A stretch of DNA of 64,000 nt from RUG11783 sp964599695 (GTDB lineage Bacteria; Bacillota; Clostridia; Oscillospirales; Ruminococcaceae): assembly GCA_964599695.1 (NCBI GenBank), contig CAZRGP010000008.1, positions 12,665 through 76,664 on the forward strand, written 5' to 3'. Shown one piece after another: positions 16,507 through 25,348 of this stretch. Both the position numbers and the translations under genes were made by a program. The notes beneath the pieces are model-generated. The model ran no database searches and was not told where the DNA came from. It saw only the letters and a list, made by a program, of their open reading frames with translations. Within the stretch, counting starts at the first letter, position 1; every line of letters begins with the position of its first letter.

Positions 16507-19131
16507 ATGCCGAATAACGATTTTGAAGAAAAGAAAGTACAGGGAGAATCTGTTTCCGGAGCTGATGAGGTGAAGGAAGGAGATATCTTCTTTTCGTCTG
16601 ATGAGACAGAAAACGTACCGGAAAACGATTTCCATACTGCCACGAACGAGATGGAAGCGATCTTTGACGAACTTCGCAGCGAAACTGCCATTGAGGGAAA
16701 TCCCAGCGAATCATCTTTTGATGATGAGGAAAAGAAAGATGACGGTTTTGCCTTGAACAGTTTGCCACTGAGTCCTACTTCCCAGGATGCTTTTGCGTCG
16801 GAAGAGGATATTGCAGATTCGTCGGGGGAGGAGTATGATCTTGATTCCCTGAATGATGAAGAACCTGAGGAAAACGACAATACTTCAAAAGGAAGCAAAA
16901 GATTTAAAGTGAAGAACAAAAATAAGAGTAAAGCGAACAATAAGAGTACGGAAAAGCCGGAGAGAGCGAAGCTGTCTTTCTGGCAGGGACTGCTCCGTTT
17001 TATTATCGTTATGGCATGCTTCGGCATTATTTTGGGGTGTGTTGTAGGCGTTCTTACTGCATTGTATCTTGCTGACGCTACCGCGGAGGATAACAAAGTT
17101 CTGGATATCAACCAGATTAAGCTAAGTTATGCTACCAGGTTGATGGCTTACGATAAGGAAAAAGAAGAGTGGTATGAGTATGAGCGTCTTTACAGCGATG
17201 AGAACCGTCTATGGGTGGAATACGGTGATCTTCCCCAGAGTTTGATTAAAGCTGTAGTGGCATCTGAGGACCAGAGGTTCTGGACGCACCATGGCGTAGA
17301 CTGGAAGAGAACTGCTTTCGGTTTTATAAATGAGTATATTTATCGTATGTCGGAGAGCACACAGGGCGGATCAACGATCACACAGCAGTTGATCAAGAAC
17401 ATTACTTCTGATAAAGCTGTTTCCGGAATCGGCGGTGTTCTGCGTAAGTTGCGTGAGATATACCGCGCATTGGAACTGGAAAAGAACTACTCGAAGGAAC
17501 AGATCCTCGAAGCTTATCTGAACACGGTTGGTTTGGGCGATCAGGTCGCCGGAATCGAAGCTGCCGCAAACTACTATTTTGGAAAGCATGCTTCGGACCT
17601 TACAATGGCGGAATCTGCTGCCATCATCTGTGTCACCAAGTACCCGTCAGCATACAACCCGTATTTGAATCCGGATGAGAACCACAGGCAGCGCAATTTC
17701 GTACTGTATAACATGTACGATTACGGCATGATCACCGAAAGAGAATACAATATGGCAAAAGCCGAGAGCGATGCCATGGTATTTGATGAAGCCAATAAGA
17801 GCACATCTTCCGGAAGCAAGGTCTATTCATTCTTCACGGACGCGGTCATTGAACAGGTCTTGGATGATTTCATGAACATTAAGGGAATGACTTATTCCGA
17901 AGCCTTCAATGAACTGTTCCAGGGCGGTCTTACCATCTATCTCACAATGGATCCGATGGTTCAGGAGACTGTTGAAGCTACAGCCTTTGATAAAGAACTT
18001 TGGCCTGAATTGGAATATGAGGAAGATGGAGTTACTCCTAAGAACAACCAGATCGAAGCGGCCATGGTAGTTATGAACTATGACGGCGAGGTTCTTGGTA
18101 TTGCAGGCGGTATCAGAGAGAAGACTGTAAGCCGTTCACTGAACAGAGCGTTCTCTCCGAGACAGACCGGTTCTTCCATGAAGCCGCTGGCTGTATATGC
18201 TCCTGCATTGGAACTGAAGAAGATCCATTATTCTTCTTTGATTTTTGATCAGCCCTACAATGTGGATGAAAACGGAAAGCCCTGGCCAAGAAACTTCTCC
18301 AACACGTATGGAAACTCTGTTACGGTTTTCAGGGGAGTGGCCCAGTCTTTGAACACGACTGCTGTTTGGACAATGAACCTGATAGGGGCAGATTTCTCCT
18401 TTGACTTCCTGACGTCTTCTCTTGGATTTACGACCCTGGTTGATTCGAGATGGGATGAGGCCAGAGGAATGTACCTGACAGACCGTACTTACTCCATGGG
18501 ACTTGGCGGTTTGACAGATGGATGCACAGTTTTGGAAATGACAGCGGCGTACGCCATCTTCGGAGACGGAGGTGTATACACAACACCCCATTTCTACACT
18601 CAGATCTGTGATAAGTCCGGAGATGTCATGCTGGATAAGACACGCTACATCACAAAGAGCGCTGCTATTTCCGAAGAAACAGCTGAGATCATGAACTACA
18701 TGCTCAGAGGTGTTATCAGTGAGGGAACAGGTACAAGAGCAAGATATGACAGCAAAATGCCTCTTTGCGGAAAATCCGGTACTTCCTCCGACAACAATGA
18801 CTATTGGTTTATGGGGTTGAATCCCTATTATGTCTGCGGCGTTTGGATGGGTTACGACCTGAATGGTCCGATGCTTCCTTACAGCATTCACTTTGATACT
18901 CAGTATGCCTGGAGAAACATCATGAGCACGATCTCCGAAGGCCTGGAAACAAAGGAATTCCCGACTACCGGCAATATCGTCAGAGCAACGTTCTGTGTTG
19001 ACTCCGGAGATTTCGCAAGTGAAGCGTGCCCGAATACCAGGACCGGATACTATACAAGAGACAATATGCCTACGTCTACTTGCATTCACAACCCTGCGTA
19101 TTGGGAAGCTCCTGCCGATCCGTTGGCATAA
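16507..19131 (+). CDS. Class A penicillin-binding protein (PBP1A-type)
   Basis: Bifunctional peptidoglycan synthase. The 874-residue protein has an unusually long acidic cytoplasmic tail (about residues 1-150, rich in Glu, Asp and Ser, ending in a basic KxKNKNKSKAN stretch), one membrane helix (about 160-188), a GT51 glycosyltransferase domain (EDQRFWTHHGVDW; STQGGSTITQQL) and a transpeptidase domain with SxxK (TGSSMKPL), SxN (AQSLNTT) and KSG (CGKSGTSSD). It makes and crosslinks the wall outside the membrane. ATG 16507 is used; a good promoter lies upstream. The acidic tail could be a docking region for division or elongation partners, which is inference. Confidence 0.94.
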   Translation: MPNNDFEEKKVQGESVSGADEVKEGDIFFSSDETENVPENDFHTATNEMEAIFDELRSETAIEGNPSESSFDDEEKKDDGFALNSLPLSPTSQDAFASEEDIADSSGEEYDLDSLNDEEPEENDNTSKGSKRFKVKNKNKSKANNKSTEKPERAKLSFWQGLLRFIIVMACFGIILGCVVGVLTALYLADATAEDNKVLDINQIKLSYATRLMAYDKEKEEWYEYERLYSDENRLWVEYGDLPQSLIKAVVASEDQRFWTHHGVDWKRTAFGFINEYIYRMSESTQGGSTITQQLIKNITSDKAVSGIGGVLRKLREIYRALELEKNYSKEQILEAYLNTVGLGDQVAGIEAAANYYFGKHASDLTMAESAAIICVTKYPSAYNPYLNPDENHRQRNFVLYNMYDYGMITEREYNMAKAESDAMVFDEANKSTSSGSKVYSFFTDAVIEQVLDDFMNIKGMTYSEAFNELFQGGLTIYLTMDPMVQETVEATAFDKELWPELEYEEDGVTPKNNQIEAAMVVMNYDGEVLGIAGGIREKTVSRSLNRAFSPRQTGSSMKPLAVYAPALELKKIHYSSLIFDQPYNVDENGKPWPRNFSNTYGNSVTVFRGVAQSLNTTAVWTMNLIGADFSFDFLTSSLGFTTLVDSRWDEARGMYLTDRTYSMGLGGLTDGCTVLEMTAAYAIFGDGGVYTTPHFYTQICDKSGDVMLDKTRYITKSAAISEETAEIMNYMLRGVISEGTGTRARYDSKMPLCGKSGTSSDNNDYWFMGLNPYYVCGVWMGYDLNGPMLPYSIHFDTQYAWRNIMSTISEGLETKEFPTTGNIVRATFCVDSGDFASEACPNTRTGYYTRDNMPTSTCIHNPAYWEAPADPLA

Positions 19132-19147
19132 TTTGATTGTTCAATAT

Positions 19148-19184
19148 AACAGAGCCTGCAAGAAATCTTGCAGGCTCTGTTTTT
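19148..19184 (+). terminator. Intrinsic terminator of the class A PBP gene
   Basis: 15-bp stem (19148-19162 with 19167-19181), 4-base loop, then TTTTT. Confidence 0.88.
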
Positions 19185-19197
19185 GATATCGCGTATT

Positions 19198-19863
19198 TTA
19201 TAGATCGATATAATCAAAGGGATCTTCATCACTCGGGGTTTGATCCTGACCTTCAAACGGGATCTCACTTACAAATTCCACCAACGGTTCTCGGAGATAA
19301 AGAGAGGGATCGATGCGCACCATGAATCCTCGGCCTGGGTCGCAATTCCATTCGTACGGGGAGTGTTTCGGGTAAGCGAGCGCAGCCATACATGCACCGA
19401 TCACACTGATATGGGTCACCACTGCAGCGGAAAAGATACCTCGGTGCATCATGTCATCGATGACCTGGATCAGACCTTCTCTGCTTCTAACATAAAAGTT
19501 TTTAGAAGGCTCGACTCCCGGAGGGGTATAGTCACTGCCCGGTACGATCCATTTCTGAAACTCTTCATCATCTTGAAGATCTTTCATACGGGTTCCTTCA
19601 AAACGGCCGAAGGATGCTTCGCGAAGGTTGTCCACAGCAATATACTCTGAACCGGGAAACAGGATCTCAGCGGTTTCTCTTGCACGCAGCAACGGACTTG
19701 CGTAAACGGTTTCAACGTAAGGATATTCGCACGAATCGACCAGATCATTCAACTGCTGAATTCCTTCTTCGCACAGCGGAATATCCAAAGTCCCGCAATA
19801 GCGTCCTTCCAAGTTGGCTTTGGTCAGACCATGTCTGAGCAAGTACAGTTTATATGTTTTCAT
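19198..19863 (-). CDS. Histidine phosphatase family protein (phosphoglycerate-mutase-like)
   Basis: The 221-residue protein carries the RHG catalytic motif near its start (LYLLRHGLTKANLEGRYCG), the second-half VVTHISVIG histidine and conserved arginines (SPLLRARETAEIL), so it is a branch-1 histidine phosphatase. This superfamily includes cofactor-dependent phosphoglycerate mutase, GpmB-like phosphatases and CobC (alpha-ribazole phosphatase); the sequence alone does not decide the substrate. The start pattern with LTKANxEGRYCGxxDxPL resembles CobC-like and generic phosphatases more than glycolytic mutase. It is transcribed alone. Confidence 0.85.
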   Translation of the reverse strand: MKTYKLYLLRHGLTKANLEGRYCGTLDIPLCEEGIQQLNDLVDSCEYPYVETVYASPLLRARETAEILFPGSEYIAVDNLREASFGRFEGTRMKDLQDDEEFQKWIVPGSDYTPPGVEPSKNFYVRSREGLIQVIDDMMHRGIFSAAVVTHISVIGACMAALAYPKHSPYEWNCDPGRGFMVRIDPSLYLREPLVEFVSEIPFEGQDQTPSDEDPFDYIDL

Positions 19864-20075
19864 AATGCTCCTAAAATGAATTGATGTACGAATATTATAT
19901 TACGTCTTTCTCTTTTTTCAAAAGGTAACGGGTGGTTGTGGGCATATCAAATGATAAATAACAAAGAGCAGAAAGACATTATGATCACGGAGAAGAATAT
20001 TGGAATTGCAAAATGCAAGAGGATATTCTCAGGAAATAATGTTTAAAAAAATAACTAGTATTCTACTAAAAACAC

Positions 20076-20104
20076 TTTACGAAGAGTATTATTCTTGCTA
20101 CAAT
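20076..20104 (+). promoter_or_regulatory. Promoter candidate for the XRE regulator
   Basis: -35 TTTACG (20076-20081), 17-base spacer, -10 TACAAT (20099-20104), 33 bases before the chosen start codon. The leftward 200 bases (19867-20075) hold nothing else I recognise. Confidence 0.5.
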
Positions 20105-20137
20105 TTGAAACGTGCAAAAAAATGTCATGGAGCAGTA

Positions 20138-20824
20138 ATGGAAAGCAAGGATAGTTTTAATAGGATTTTAACCCTGTTGAGAAAGGAGAAAGGCCTTACA
20201 CAAAAAGAGGCCGCAGCAAGTTTGGGGATTTCCCAGGCGCTGCTCTCCCACTATGAAAAAGGAATCAGGGAATGCGGACTGTCATTCGTGGTACGTGTAG
20301 CTGATTTTTATGGCGTATCATGCGACTACCTTCTCGGAAGGTCACCGGACAGAAGTGGTTTGACGCTGAGTGTTGAGGATATTCCGAACGAGGCGGATGT
20401 CAAAGATGATAACAGGTTCAAAGGTTCACTGCTGCCTGTTCTCAGCAAGAAGCTGCTTATCAATTCCATCTCGATCTTGTATGAATATCTCCTCAAGAAC
20501 CCGGACAAAAAGCTCGTGAATGAGGTAACGCATTATCTCAATTCAGGTGTTTATAAAATGTTCAGAGCAGTTTATTCCAGCAACAGGAATAATCAGGAGA
20601 AACTGTTCTCCTTGCCAAGTAGTCTTTATGAAGGATATGTTTCGGCGTCTATGGCAAGGAGTGAGGCTGAGATCAACGACATTCTTTCACAGCACCCTTC
20701 CAAAGGGGATGAACTTTCCAAGGAGGAATTCGCTACTTCCGGAGAGCAGCTGACGAATGAGTATCCCCAGCAGGCTTCGTCGCTTTTCAACCTTATTTTA
20801 GAGGTTGAATCAAAGGCGAAATAA
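20138..20824 (+). CDS. XRE-family transcriptional regulator
   Basis: A helix-turn-helix domain fills residues 1-65 (RILTLLRKEKGLTQKEAAAS, GISQALLSHYEKGIRE, ending in YGVSCDYLLGRS), the standard Cro/C1 type. The remaining 160 residues are helical and hydrophilic with no recognised enzyme motif and probably oligomerise or bind a ligand. The frame is open back to 20000, but GGAG at 20129-20132 is well spaced for ATG 20138 and a promoter lies between, so I use that start (228 residues). Its target is unknown; it stands next to a broken IS200-type element and may be part of the same accessory patch. Confidence 0.85.
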   Translation: MESKDSFNRILTLLRKEKGLTQKEAAASLGISQALLSHYEKGIRECGLSFVVRVADFYGVSCDYLLGRSPDRSGLTLSVEDIPNEADVKDDNRFKGSLLPVLSKKLLINSISILYEYLLKNPDKKLVNEVTHYLNSGVYKMFRAVYSSNRNNQEKLFSLPSSLYEGYVSASMARSEAEINDILSQHPSKGDELSKEEFATSGEQLTNEYPQQASSLFNLILEVESKAK

Positions 20825-20851
20825 CGGAATATTATTGGGAGTAAGAAAAAC

Positions 20852-20890
20852 AAGGCACGAGGCGTTTTAAATGGCGTCTCGTGCCTTTTT
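20852..20890 (+). terminator. Intrinsic terminator of the XRE gene
   Basis: 13-bp stem with one mismatch (20852-20864 with 20875-20887), followed by TTT; directly abuts the left end of the IS200-type element. Confidence 0.82.
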
Positions 20891-20904
20891 GTTGTAGAGC
20901 AAAA

Positions 20905-20923
20905 CCACTCGCTAGGCGAGTGG
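20905..20923. repeat. Left-end hairpin of the IS200-type element
   Basis: 8-bp perfect stem with 3-base loop, the substrate type for single-strand HUH transposition. Confidence 0.75.
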
Positions 20924-21024
20924 TACAGTAGAGGTTAACCGAACAGGCGGACAAAAAACTCCTTTGGTATAATCGAAGCGAGACGGCCAGTCGCGCAAAG
21001 ATTAACCAAAGGAGGACATTAAGA

Positions 21025-21449
21025 ATGAGTCTTAATGACAACAACAGTTTAAGTCACACAAAATGGAATTGCAAATACCACATAGTGTTTGCACCGAAGT
21101 ATCGTCGAAAAGTGTTTTTTCTAGAGAAAAGGGAGGCCATAGGGAAGATACTACGCCAACTATGTGAGTGGAAGGGGGTAAAGATCGTTGAGGCAGAGAT
21201 ATGCCCGGACCATGTACATATGCTGGTGGAAATTACCTCAAAGGAAGAAGCAGCACAATGTTGTACGAGCAATTCGGAGAGCTGAAATATAAATATCGGA
21301 ACCGCGAGTTTTGGTGCAGAGGGTACTACGTGGATACGGTAGGCAAAAATGCGAAACGAATTGCGGAGTACATACAGAACCAACTCAAAGAAGATGAGTT
21401 GGGAGAGCAGTTAACAATGCCAGAAGTAGGACCGTTTAGGAAGAAATAG
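21025..21449 (+). pseudogene. tnpA: IS200-type TnpA (Y1 transposase) with internal deletion and frameshift
   Basis: The first part, from ATG 21025 with an AAAGGAGG ribosome site, encodes about 70 residues ending in ICPDHVHMLVEI, including the HUH metal-binding motif (HVH). The reading frame then shifts at about 21232-21236, and the C-terminal part continues in another frame from YLKGRSSTML through FWCRGYYVDTVG and AEYIQNQL (candidate catalytic tyrosine) to the stop at 21449. In intact homologues about 10-12 residues lie between VEI and the YLKG segment, so a deletion of roughly 30-35 bases both removed them and broke the frame. The product cannot be made as one protein. Confidence 0.85.
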
Positions 21450-21538
21450 TTAAAAGCTAAGGAAAGGCGACTGGCAGCGTCTCCTGGCACGTTCACGCGC
21501 GGTGCGAAGAACAGAGGGCTTTGCCCGCACATGAAATA

Positions 21539-21557
21539 CCTCCGGCTTGGCCGGAGG
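21539..21557. repeat. Right-end hairpin of the IS200-type element
   Basis: 8-bp perfect GC-rich stem with 3-base loop. It also lies 30 bases beyond the secA stop on the minus strand and could act as its terminator. Confidence 0.75.
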
Positions 21558-21586
21558 ATGTTTATTATAGTTTCCTTACAGGGCTC

Positions 21587-24310
21587 TTACTGCTTGGACT
21601 GATTCCGTCCGTGACAGTTCTTGTATTTCTTTCCGCTTCCGCACGGACAAGGATCATTCCTGCCAATTCTTTCTTTTTTTACGATCGTTCTTTTTTCATT
21701 CCCGGCATTCTGAGCTTCTTTTTCGTTGGTCTCAGTCTGCTTCTTGGGAACGATGGTAGAGATGAGAACTTTCTTTGCTGTCTGTTCACGGATGGTGTCG
21801 ACCATCTCGTCGAACATAGCGTATCCTTCTCTCCTGTATTCGATAACAGGATCATGCTGAGCGTAAGAACGGAGATGGATCGATTTTCTTAACTCATCCA
21901 TATTGTCGATGTGATCCATCCAGTTTTGATCGACAGAAGAGAGTAGGGAGAAGCGCTCCACAAGTCTCATCATGTCGGAACCGATACGCTTTTCCTTGTC
22001 GGAGAGAATCAACTGAGCGCGATCATTGAGTGTTTTGATGACATCCTCACGGCTGGTCCTGGAGAGCTGTTCTTTCGTATATCTCAGATCATTAGGAGTG
22101 GTAAGCCAGCCAAGATAATGGTCACGAAGTCCGTTGAGGTTCCAGTCTGCGTGGTCATCGGTGGAGAGATAGGTGTAAACGTTTTCCTGAATGGACTCAA
22201 GGATCATCTGATCGATGCTCTGCCTGACATCCTTGCCTTCAAGAACCATATCGCGCTGCGAATAGATGGTCTCTCTTTGCTTATTCATAACATCATCATA
22301 ATTCAGGACGTTCTTACGAATGGCAAAGTTTCTTCCTTCGACTTTCTTCTGAGAGGATTCGATCACATTTGTAAGCATCTTGCTTTCGATCGGAGTGTCT
22401 TCCGGTATGTCAAAACTGTCCATGATCGAGGTGACACGGTCTCCGCCGAACAGCCTCATCAAGTCATCGTCCAGAGCAAGATAAAAGCGGCTTTCACCCG
22501 GGTCTCCCTGTCTTCCGGAACGACCTCGCAGCTGGTCGTCAATACGGCGGCTCTCATGCCGTTCCGTTCCGATAATAAACAATCCGCCTGCTTCTTTTAC
22601 TTTCTCGGCTTCTGGAGCGATTTCATCCTCATATTTTTTGAGCAGAGTCTTAAAGTGCTCCCTAAGGGAAAGCACTTCCTCATCCTCTGTGGCGTAATAG
22701 GAAGTGGCAGCTGCGATCTGCTCATCCGTGTATTCTTCTGAAACCATCTGGGTGCGAGCGAGGAATTCTGCGTTTCCTCCCAGAATGATATCTGTACCGC
22801 GTCCGGCCATGTTCGTTGCTATTGTAACTGCACCGAGTTTACCAGCTTGGGCAACGTAAGCTGCTTCTTTTTCGTGATTCTTGGCGTTCAGCACGTTGTG
22901 GGGAATGCCGTAGCGTTTGACAAGACGGGAAAGATGCTCAGACTTCTCTATACTAACGGTACCGACCAGAACAGGCTGTCCTTTTTCGTGACATTTCACG
23001 ATCTGCTGAACTACGGCATTGAACTTCGCGTTTTGATTCTTGTAGACAACATCGGGATAATCCATACGGATTACAGGTTTGTTGGTGGGAATCGTGACGA
23101 CTTCCAGACCATAGATCTCGTTGAATTCATCCTTTTCGGTCATGGCAGTTCCGGTCATTCCGGAAAGCTTCTCGTACATACGGAAATAATTCTGGAACGT
23201 GATGGTGGCGAGTGTCCTGTTTTCCCTGGCAACATTGACCTTTTCTTTGGCCTCGATCGCCTGATGGAGACCATTGCTGTATCTTCGGCCGATCATCAAA
23301 CGCCCGGTAAACTCGTCTACGATAATGACTTCGCCGTTGTGAACAACGTAATCCACATCGCGTTTCATCAGACCATGAGCACGAATAGCCTGGTCGATAT
23401 GATGCGAAAGGGTCATGTTTTCCGGATCGGCAAGGTTTTCTATTCCAAAGTATCTCTGGGCTTTGAAAATACCCCGCTCAGTGAGAGAGACGCTTTTTGT
23501 CTTTTCGTCGACGATGTAATCAGCGTTTTCCGATTCCAGTTCCGTCTTGTCATCATGATCGGTGATTACTTCTTTGGAAAGGGTGCGAGCGAAGGAATCT
23601 GCCTTTTGATACAGGTCCGTAGACTGGTCTCCTTGGCCGGAGATGATGAGCGGCGTTCTTGCCTCATCGATAAGGATGGAGTCTACTTCATCGACGATCG
23701 CAAAAGAATGACCCCGCTGCACCTTCCGGGAAAGATCGCCGACCATATTATCTCTAAGGTAATCGAACCCCATCTCGTTGTTCGTTCCGTAAGTGATATC
23801 GGAATTGTAGGCCTGCTGCCGTTCTTCCGGCGTCATGCCGGGAAGGACAAGCCCAACGTTGAGCCCAAGATAATTGTAGACTTTTCCCATCCACTCACTG
23901 TCACGTTTAGCGAGGTAATCGTTGACTGTGACAATATGCACGCCTTTTCCGGATAAAGCATTTAGATATGCCGGAAGAGTAGCGACTAAGGTCTTTCCTT
24001 CGCCGGTCTTCATTTCGGCGATATTTCCCTGATGAAGAACGATGCCTCCCAGGACCTGAACAGGGAAGTGCTTCATTCCCAAAACGCGCCAGGATGCCTC
24101 ACGGCAAACGGCAAACGCATCGGGAAGGATGTCATCCAGAGCGCTTCCATTCTTAAGCAGTTCCTTGAATTTAAGGGTCATAGACTGAAGTTCCGCATCT
24201 GAAAAAGCGGCATACTTGGGTTCCAGTTTTAAGACCTTATCCTGAATAGGAGTGCATTTTTTCAGTATCCTGTCGCTGGTGTTTCCGAACAGTTTGTCAA
24301 GAATAGACAT
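21587..24310 (-). CDS. secA: Preprotein translocase ATPase SecA
   Basis: Motor ATPase that drives proteins through SecYEG. The 907-residue protein has Walker A (MKTGEGKTL), the DEAD-like DEVDS Walker B, TMAGRGTDI and GRSGRQGDPGESRFYL motifs, the helical scaffold and wing domains, and a C-terminal SEC-C zinc site (NDPCPCGSGKKYKNCHG). Length is standard. A perfect -10 TATAAT (minus strand, 24344-24349) lies 34 bases upstream of the start, but I see no good -35. It is a single gene here, with the IS200-type right end just after its stop. Confidence 0.98.
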   Translation of the reverse strand: MSILDKLFGNTSDRILKKCTPIQDKVLKLEPKYAAFSDAELQSMTLKFKELLKNGSALDDILPDAFAVCREASWRVLGMKHFPVQVLGGIVLHQGNIAEMKTGEGKTLVATLPAYLNALSGKGVHIVTVNDYLAKRDSEWMGKVYNYLGLNVGLVLPGMTPEERQQAYNSDITYGTNNEMGFDYLRDNMVGDLSRKVQRGHSFAIVDEVDSILIDEARTPLIISGQGDQSTDLYQKADSFARTLSKEVITDHDDKTELESENADYIVDEKTKSVSLTERGIFKAQRYFGIENLADPENMTLSHHIDQAIRAHGLMKRDVDYVVHNGEVIIVDEFTGRLMIGRRYSNGLHQAIEAKEKVNVARENRTLATITFQNYFRMYEKLSGMTGTAMTEKDEFNEIYGLEVVTIPTNKPVIRMDYPDVVYKNQNAKFNAVVQQIVKCHEKGQPVLVGTVSIEKSEHLSRLVKRYGIPHNVLNAKNHEKEAAYVAQAGKLGAVTIATNMAGRGTDIILGGNAEFLARTQMVSEEYTDEQIAAATSYYATEDEEVLSLREHFKTLLKKYEDEIAPEAEKVKEAGGLFIIGTERHESRRIDDQLRGRSGRQGDPGESRFYLALDDDLMRLFGGDRVTSIMDSFDIPEDTPIESKMLTNVIESSQKKVEGRNFAIRKNVLNYDDVMNKQRETIYSQRDMVLEGKDVRQSIDQMILESIQENVYTYLSTDDHADWNLNGLRDHYLGWLTTPNDLRYTKEQLSRTSREDVIKTLNDRAQLILSDKEKRIGSDMMRLVERFSLLSSVDQNWMDHIDNMDELRKSIHLRSYAQHDPVIEYRREGYAMFDEMVDTIREQTAKKVLISTIVPKKQTETNEKEAQNAGNEKRTIVKKERIGRNDPCPCGSGKKYKNCHGRNQSKQ

Positions 24311-24517
24311 TTGGTATCCTCTATCTTCAAATCATTTCAAGTTATTATATCATCATTTGCCGGAAGGAGAATGAAGAATATATGAATGGAGTGGGTGACG
24401 CGCAATACATGTGCACGTGGCGAGGGTGTATTCTTCTTTCTGGATGAATTTTTTGTAAATAAACATTATATGCGCCGCGTTTTCTACGAAATCAAACGAA
24501 AACGATTTGTTTTGTGT

Positions 24518-24523
24518 TATAAT
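24518..24523 (+). promoter_or_regulatory. Extended -10 promoter for the rlmB-like gene
   Basis: TGT followed by a perfect TATAAT (24518-24523) makes an extended -10 element; no -35 match is seen. It is 34 bases before the ATG at 24557. The rest of the 246-base divergent gap holds no recognisable gene. Confidence 0.6.
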
Positions 24524-24556
24524 TTTCGATGAATAATATGCGAATCTGAGGTTTCT

Positions 24557-25336
24557 ATGAAGAAAACTGGCAGCGAAAACGACAGCAGAGAAAGCAGAGA
24601 GGCTGAAAACGGTATCGTTTACGGAAGGAACTCAGTAGTGGAACTGCTGAAAAGTGATTCTTCCGTCGATACGGTATATATCAGCAGTGATCTTCAGGAT
24701 AAGCTGGCGTCATACTATATAGCCTTGGCTAAGGAGAAAAAAGCGACGGTAAAGCGGGTTCCCGCAGTAAAGATGGAGTTTATATGCGGAGATTCCCATC
24801 ATCAGGGTGTAGCTGCGTCTGCTTCATTCTGTGAGTATTGCAGCGTGGACGATATCGTAAGGTTTGCTGAAGAGAAAGGGGAGAGTCCTTTCATTATCCT
24901 GACAGATGGAATCGAAGACCCCCATAATCTCGGAGCGATCATTCGTACCGCGGAATGTGCAGGAGTCCACGGGATCATCATTCCCAAAAGAGGGAATGTG
25001 GCGGTAAATGCCACGGTCCATCGCTCATCTGCAGGAGCATGCAGTCATATGAAAATAGCACGGGTTTCAAACCTTTCCAACGAGATCAGACAGTTAAAAA
25101 AGAAAGGCATATTCTTCTATTGCGCTGATATGGATGGAGCAAACTGCTATAAAACTGATCTTCGCGGTCCTATTGGACTGATTATCGGATCCGAGGGATT
25201 TGGGGTCTCCAGGCTTGTAAAAGAGCTCTGCGATGCCACAGTATCTCTTCCGATGTACGGGCAGGTAAACTCACTGAACGCGTCTGCAGCCGCAAGCGCA
25301 TTGATCTATGAAGTTGTGAGACAACGGTATTTTTAA
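24557..25336 (+). CDS. rlmB: TrmH-family (RlmB-like) 23S rRNA 2'-O-ribose methyltransferase
   Basis: SPOUT-class methyltransferase. The 259-residue protein has the N-terminal substrate-binding domain (GIVYGRNSVVELL) and the knotted catalytic domain with motif 1 (DGIEDPHNLGAIIRTAE), motif 2 (IGLIIGSEGFGVSRLV) and motif 3 (VSLPMYGQVNSLNASAAAS). This is the pattern of RlmB, which methylates G2251 of 23S rRNA, although TrmH-family paralogues of different specificity look alike. The stop is 12 bases from the next gene, so both are probably co-transcribed. Confidence 0.92.
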   Translation: MKKTGSENDSRESREAENGIVYGRNSVVELLKSDSSVDTVYISSDLQDKLASYYIALAKEKKATVKRVPAVKMEFICGDSHHQGVAASASFCEYCSVDDIVRFAEEKGESPFIILTDGIEDPHNLGAIIRTAECAGVHGIIIPKRGNVAVNATVHRSSAGACSHMKIARVSNLSNEIRQLKKKGIFFYCADMDGANCYKTDLRGPIGLIIGSEGFGVSRLVKELCDATVSLPMYGQVNSLNASAAASALIYEVVRQRYF

Positions 25337-25348
25337 GGGAGATAACGG

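Larger units (their letters stand above)
20901..21560 (+). mobile_element. IS200/IS605-type insertion element, transposase broken
   Basis: The element is bounded by two subterminal hairpins of the kind recognised by Y1 (HUH) transposases: left 8-bp stem 20905-20912 with 20916-20923 and 3-base loop; right 8-bp stem 21539-21546 with 21550-21557 and 3-base loop. Between them lies one transposase gene with an internal deletion. There are no terminal inverted repeats across the element and no obvious target duplication, both as expected for this family. It sits between the XRE terminator and secA. Exact outer ends cannot be fixed without an intact copy. Confidence 0.8.

Noticed and set aside
22118..23956. 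Several plus-strand frames of 200-370 codons
   Set aside because: Antisense to secA, whose conserved motifs are intact.
24382..24435. A 17-codon ORF in the secA/rlmB gap
   Set aside because: Too short, no ribosome site, no recognisable features.
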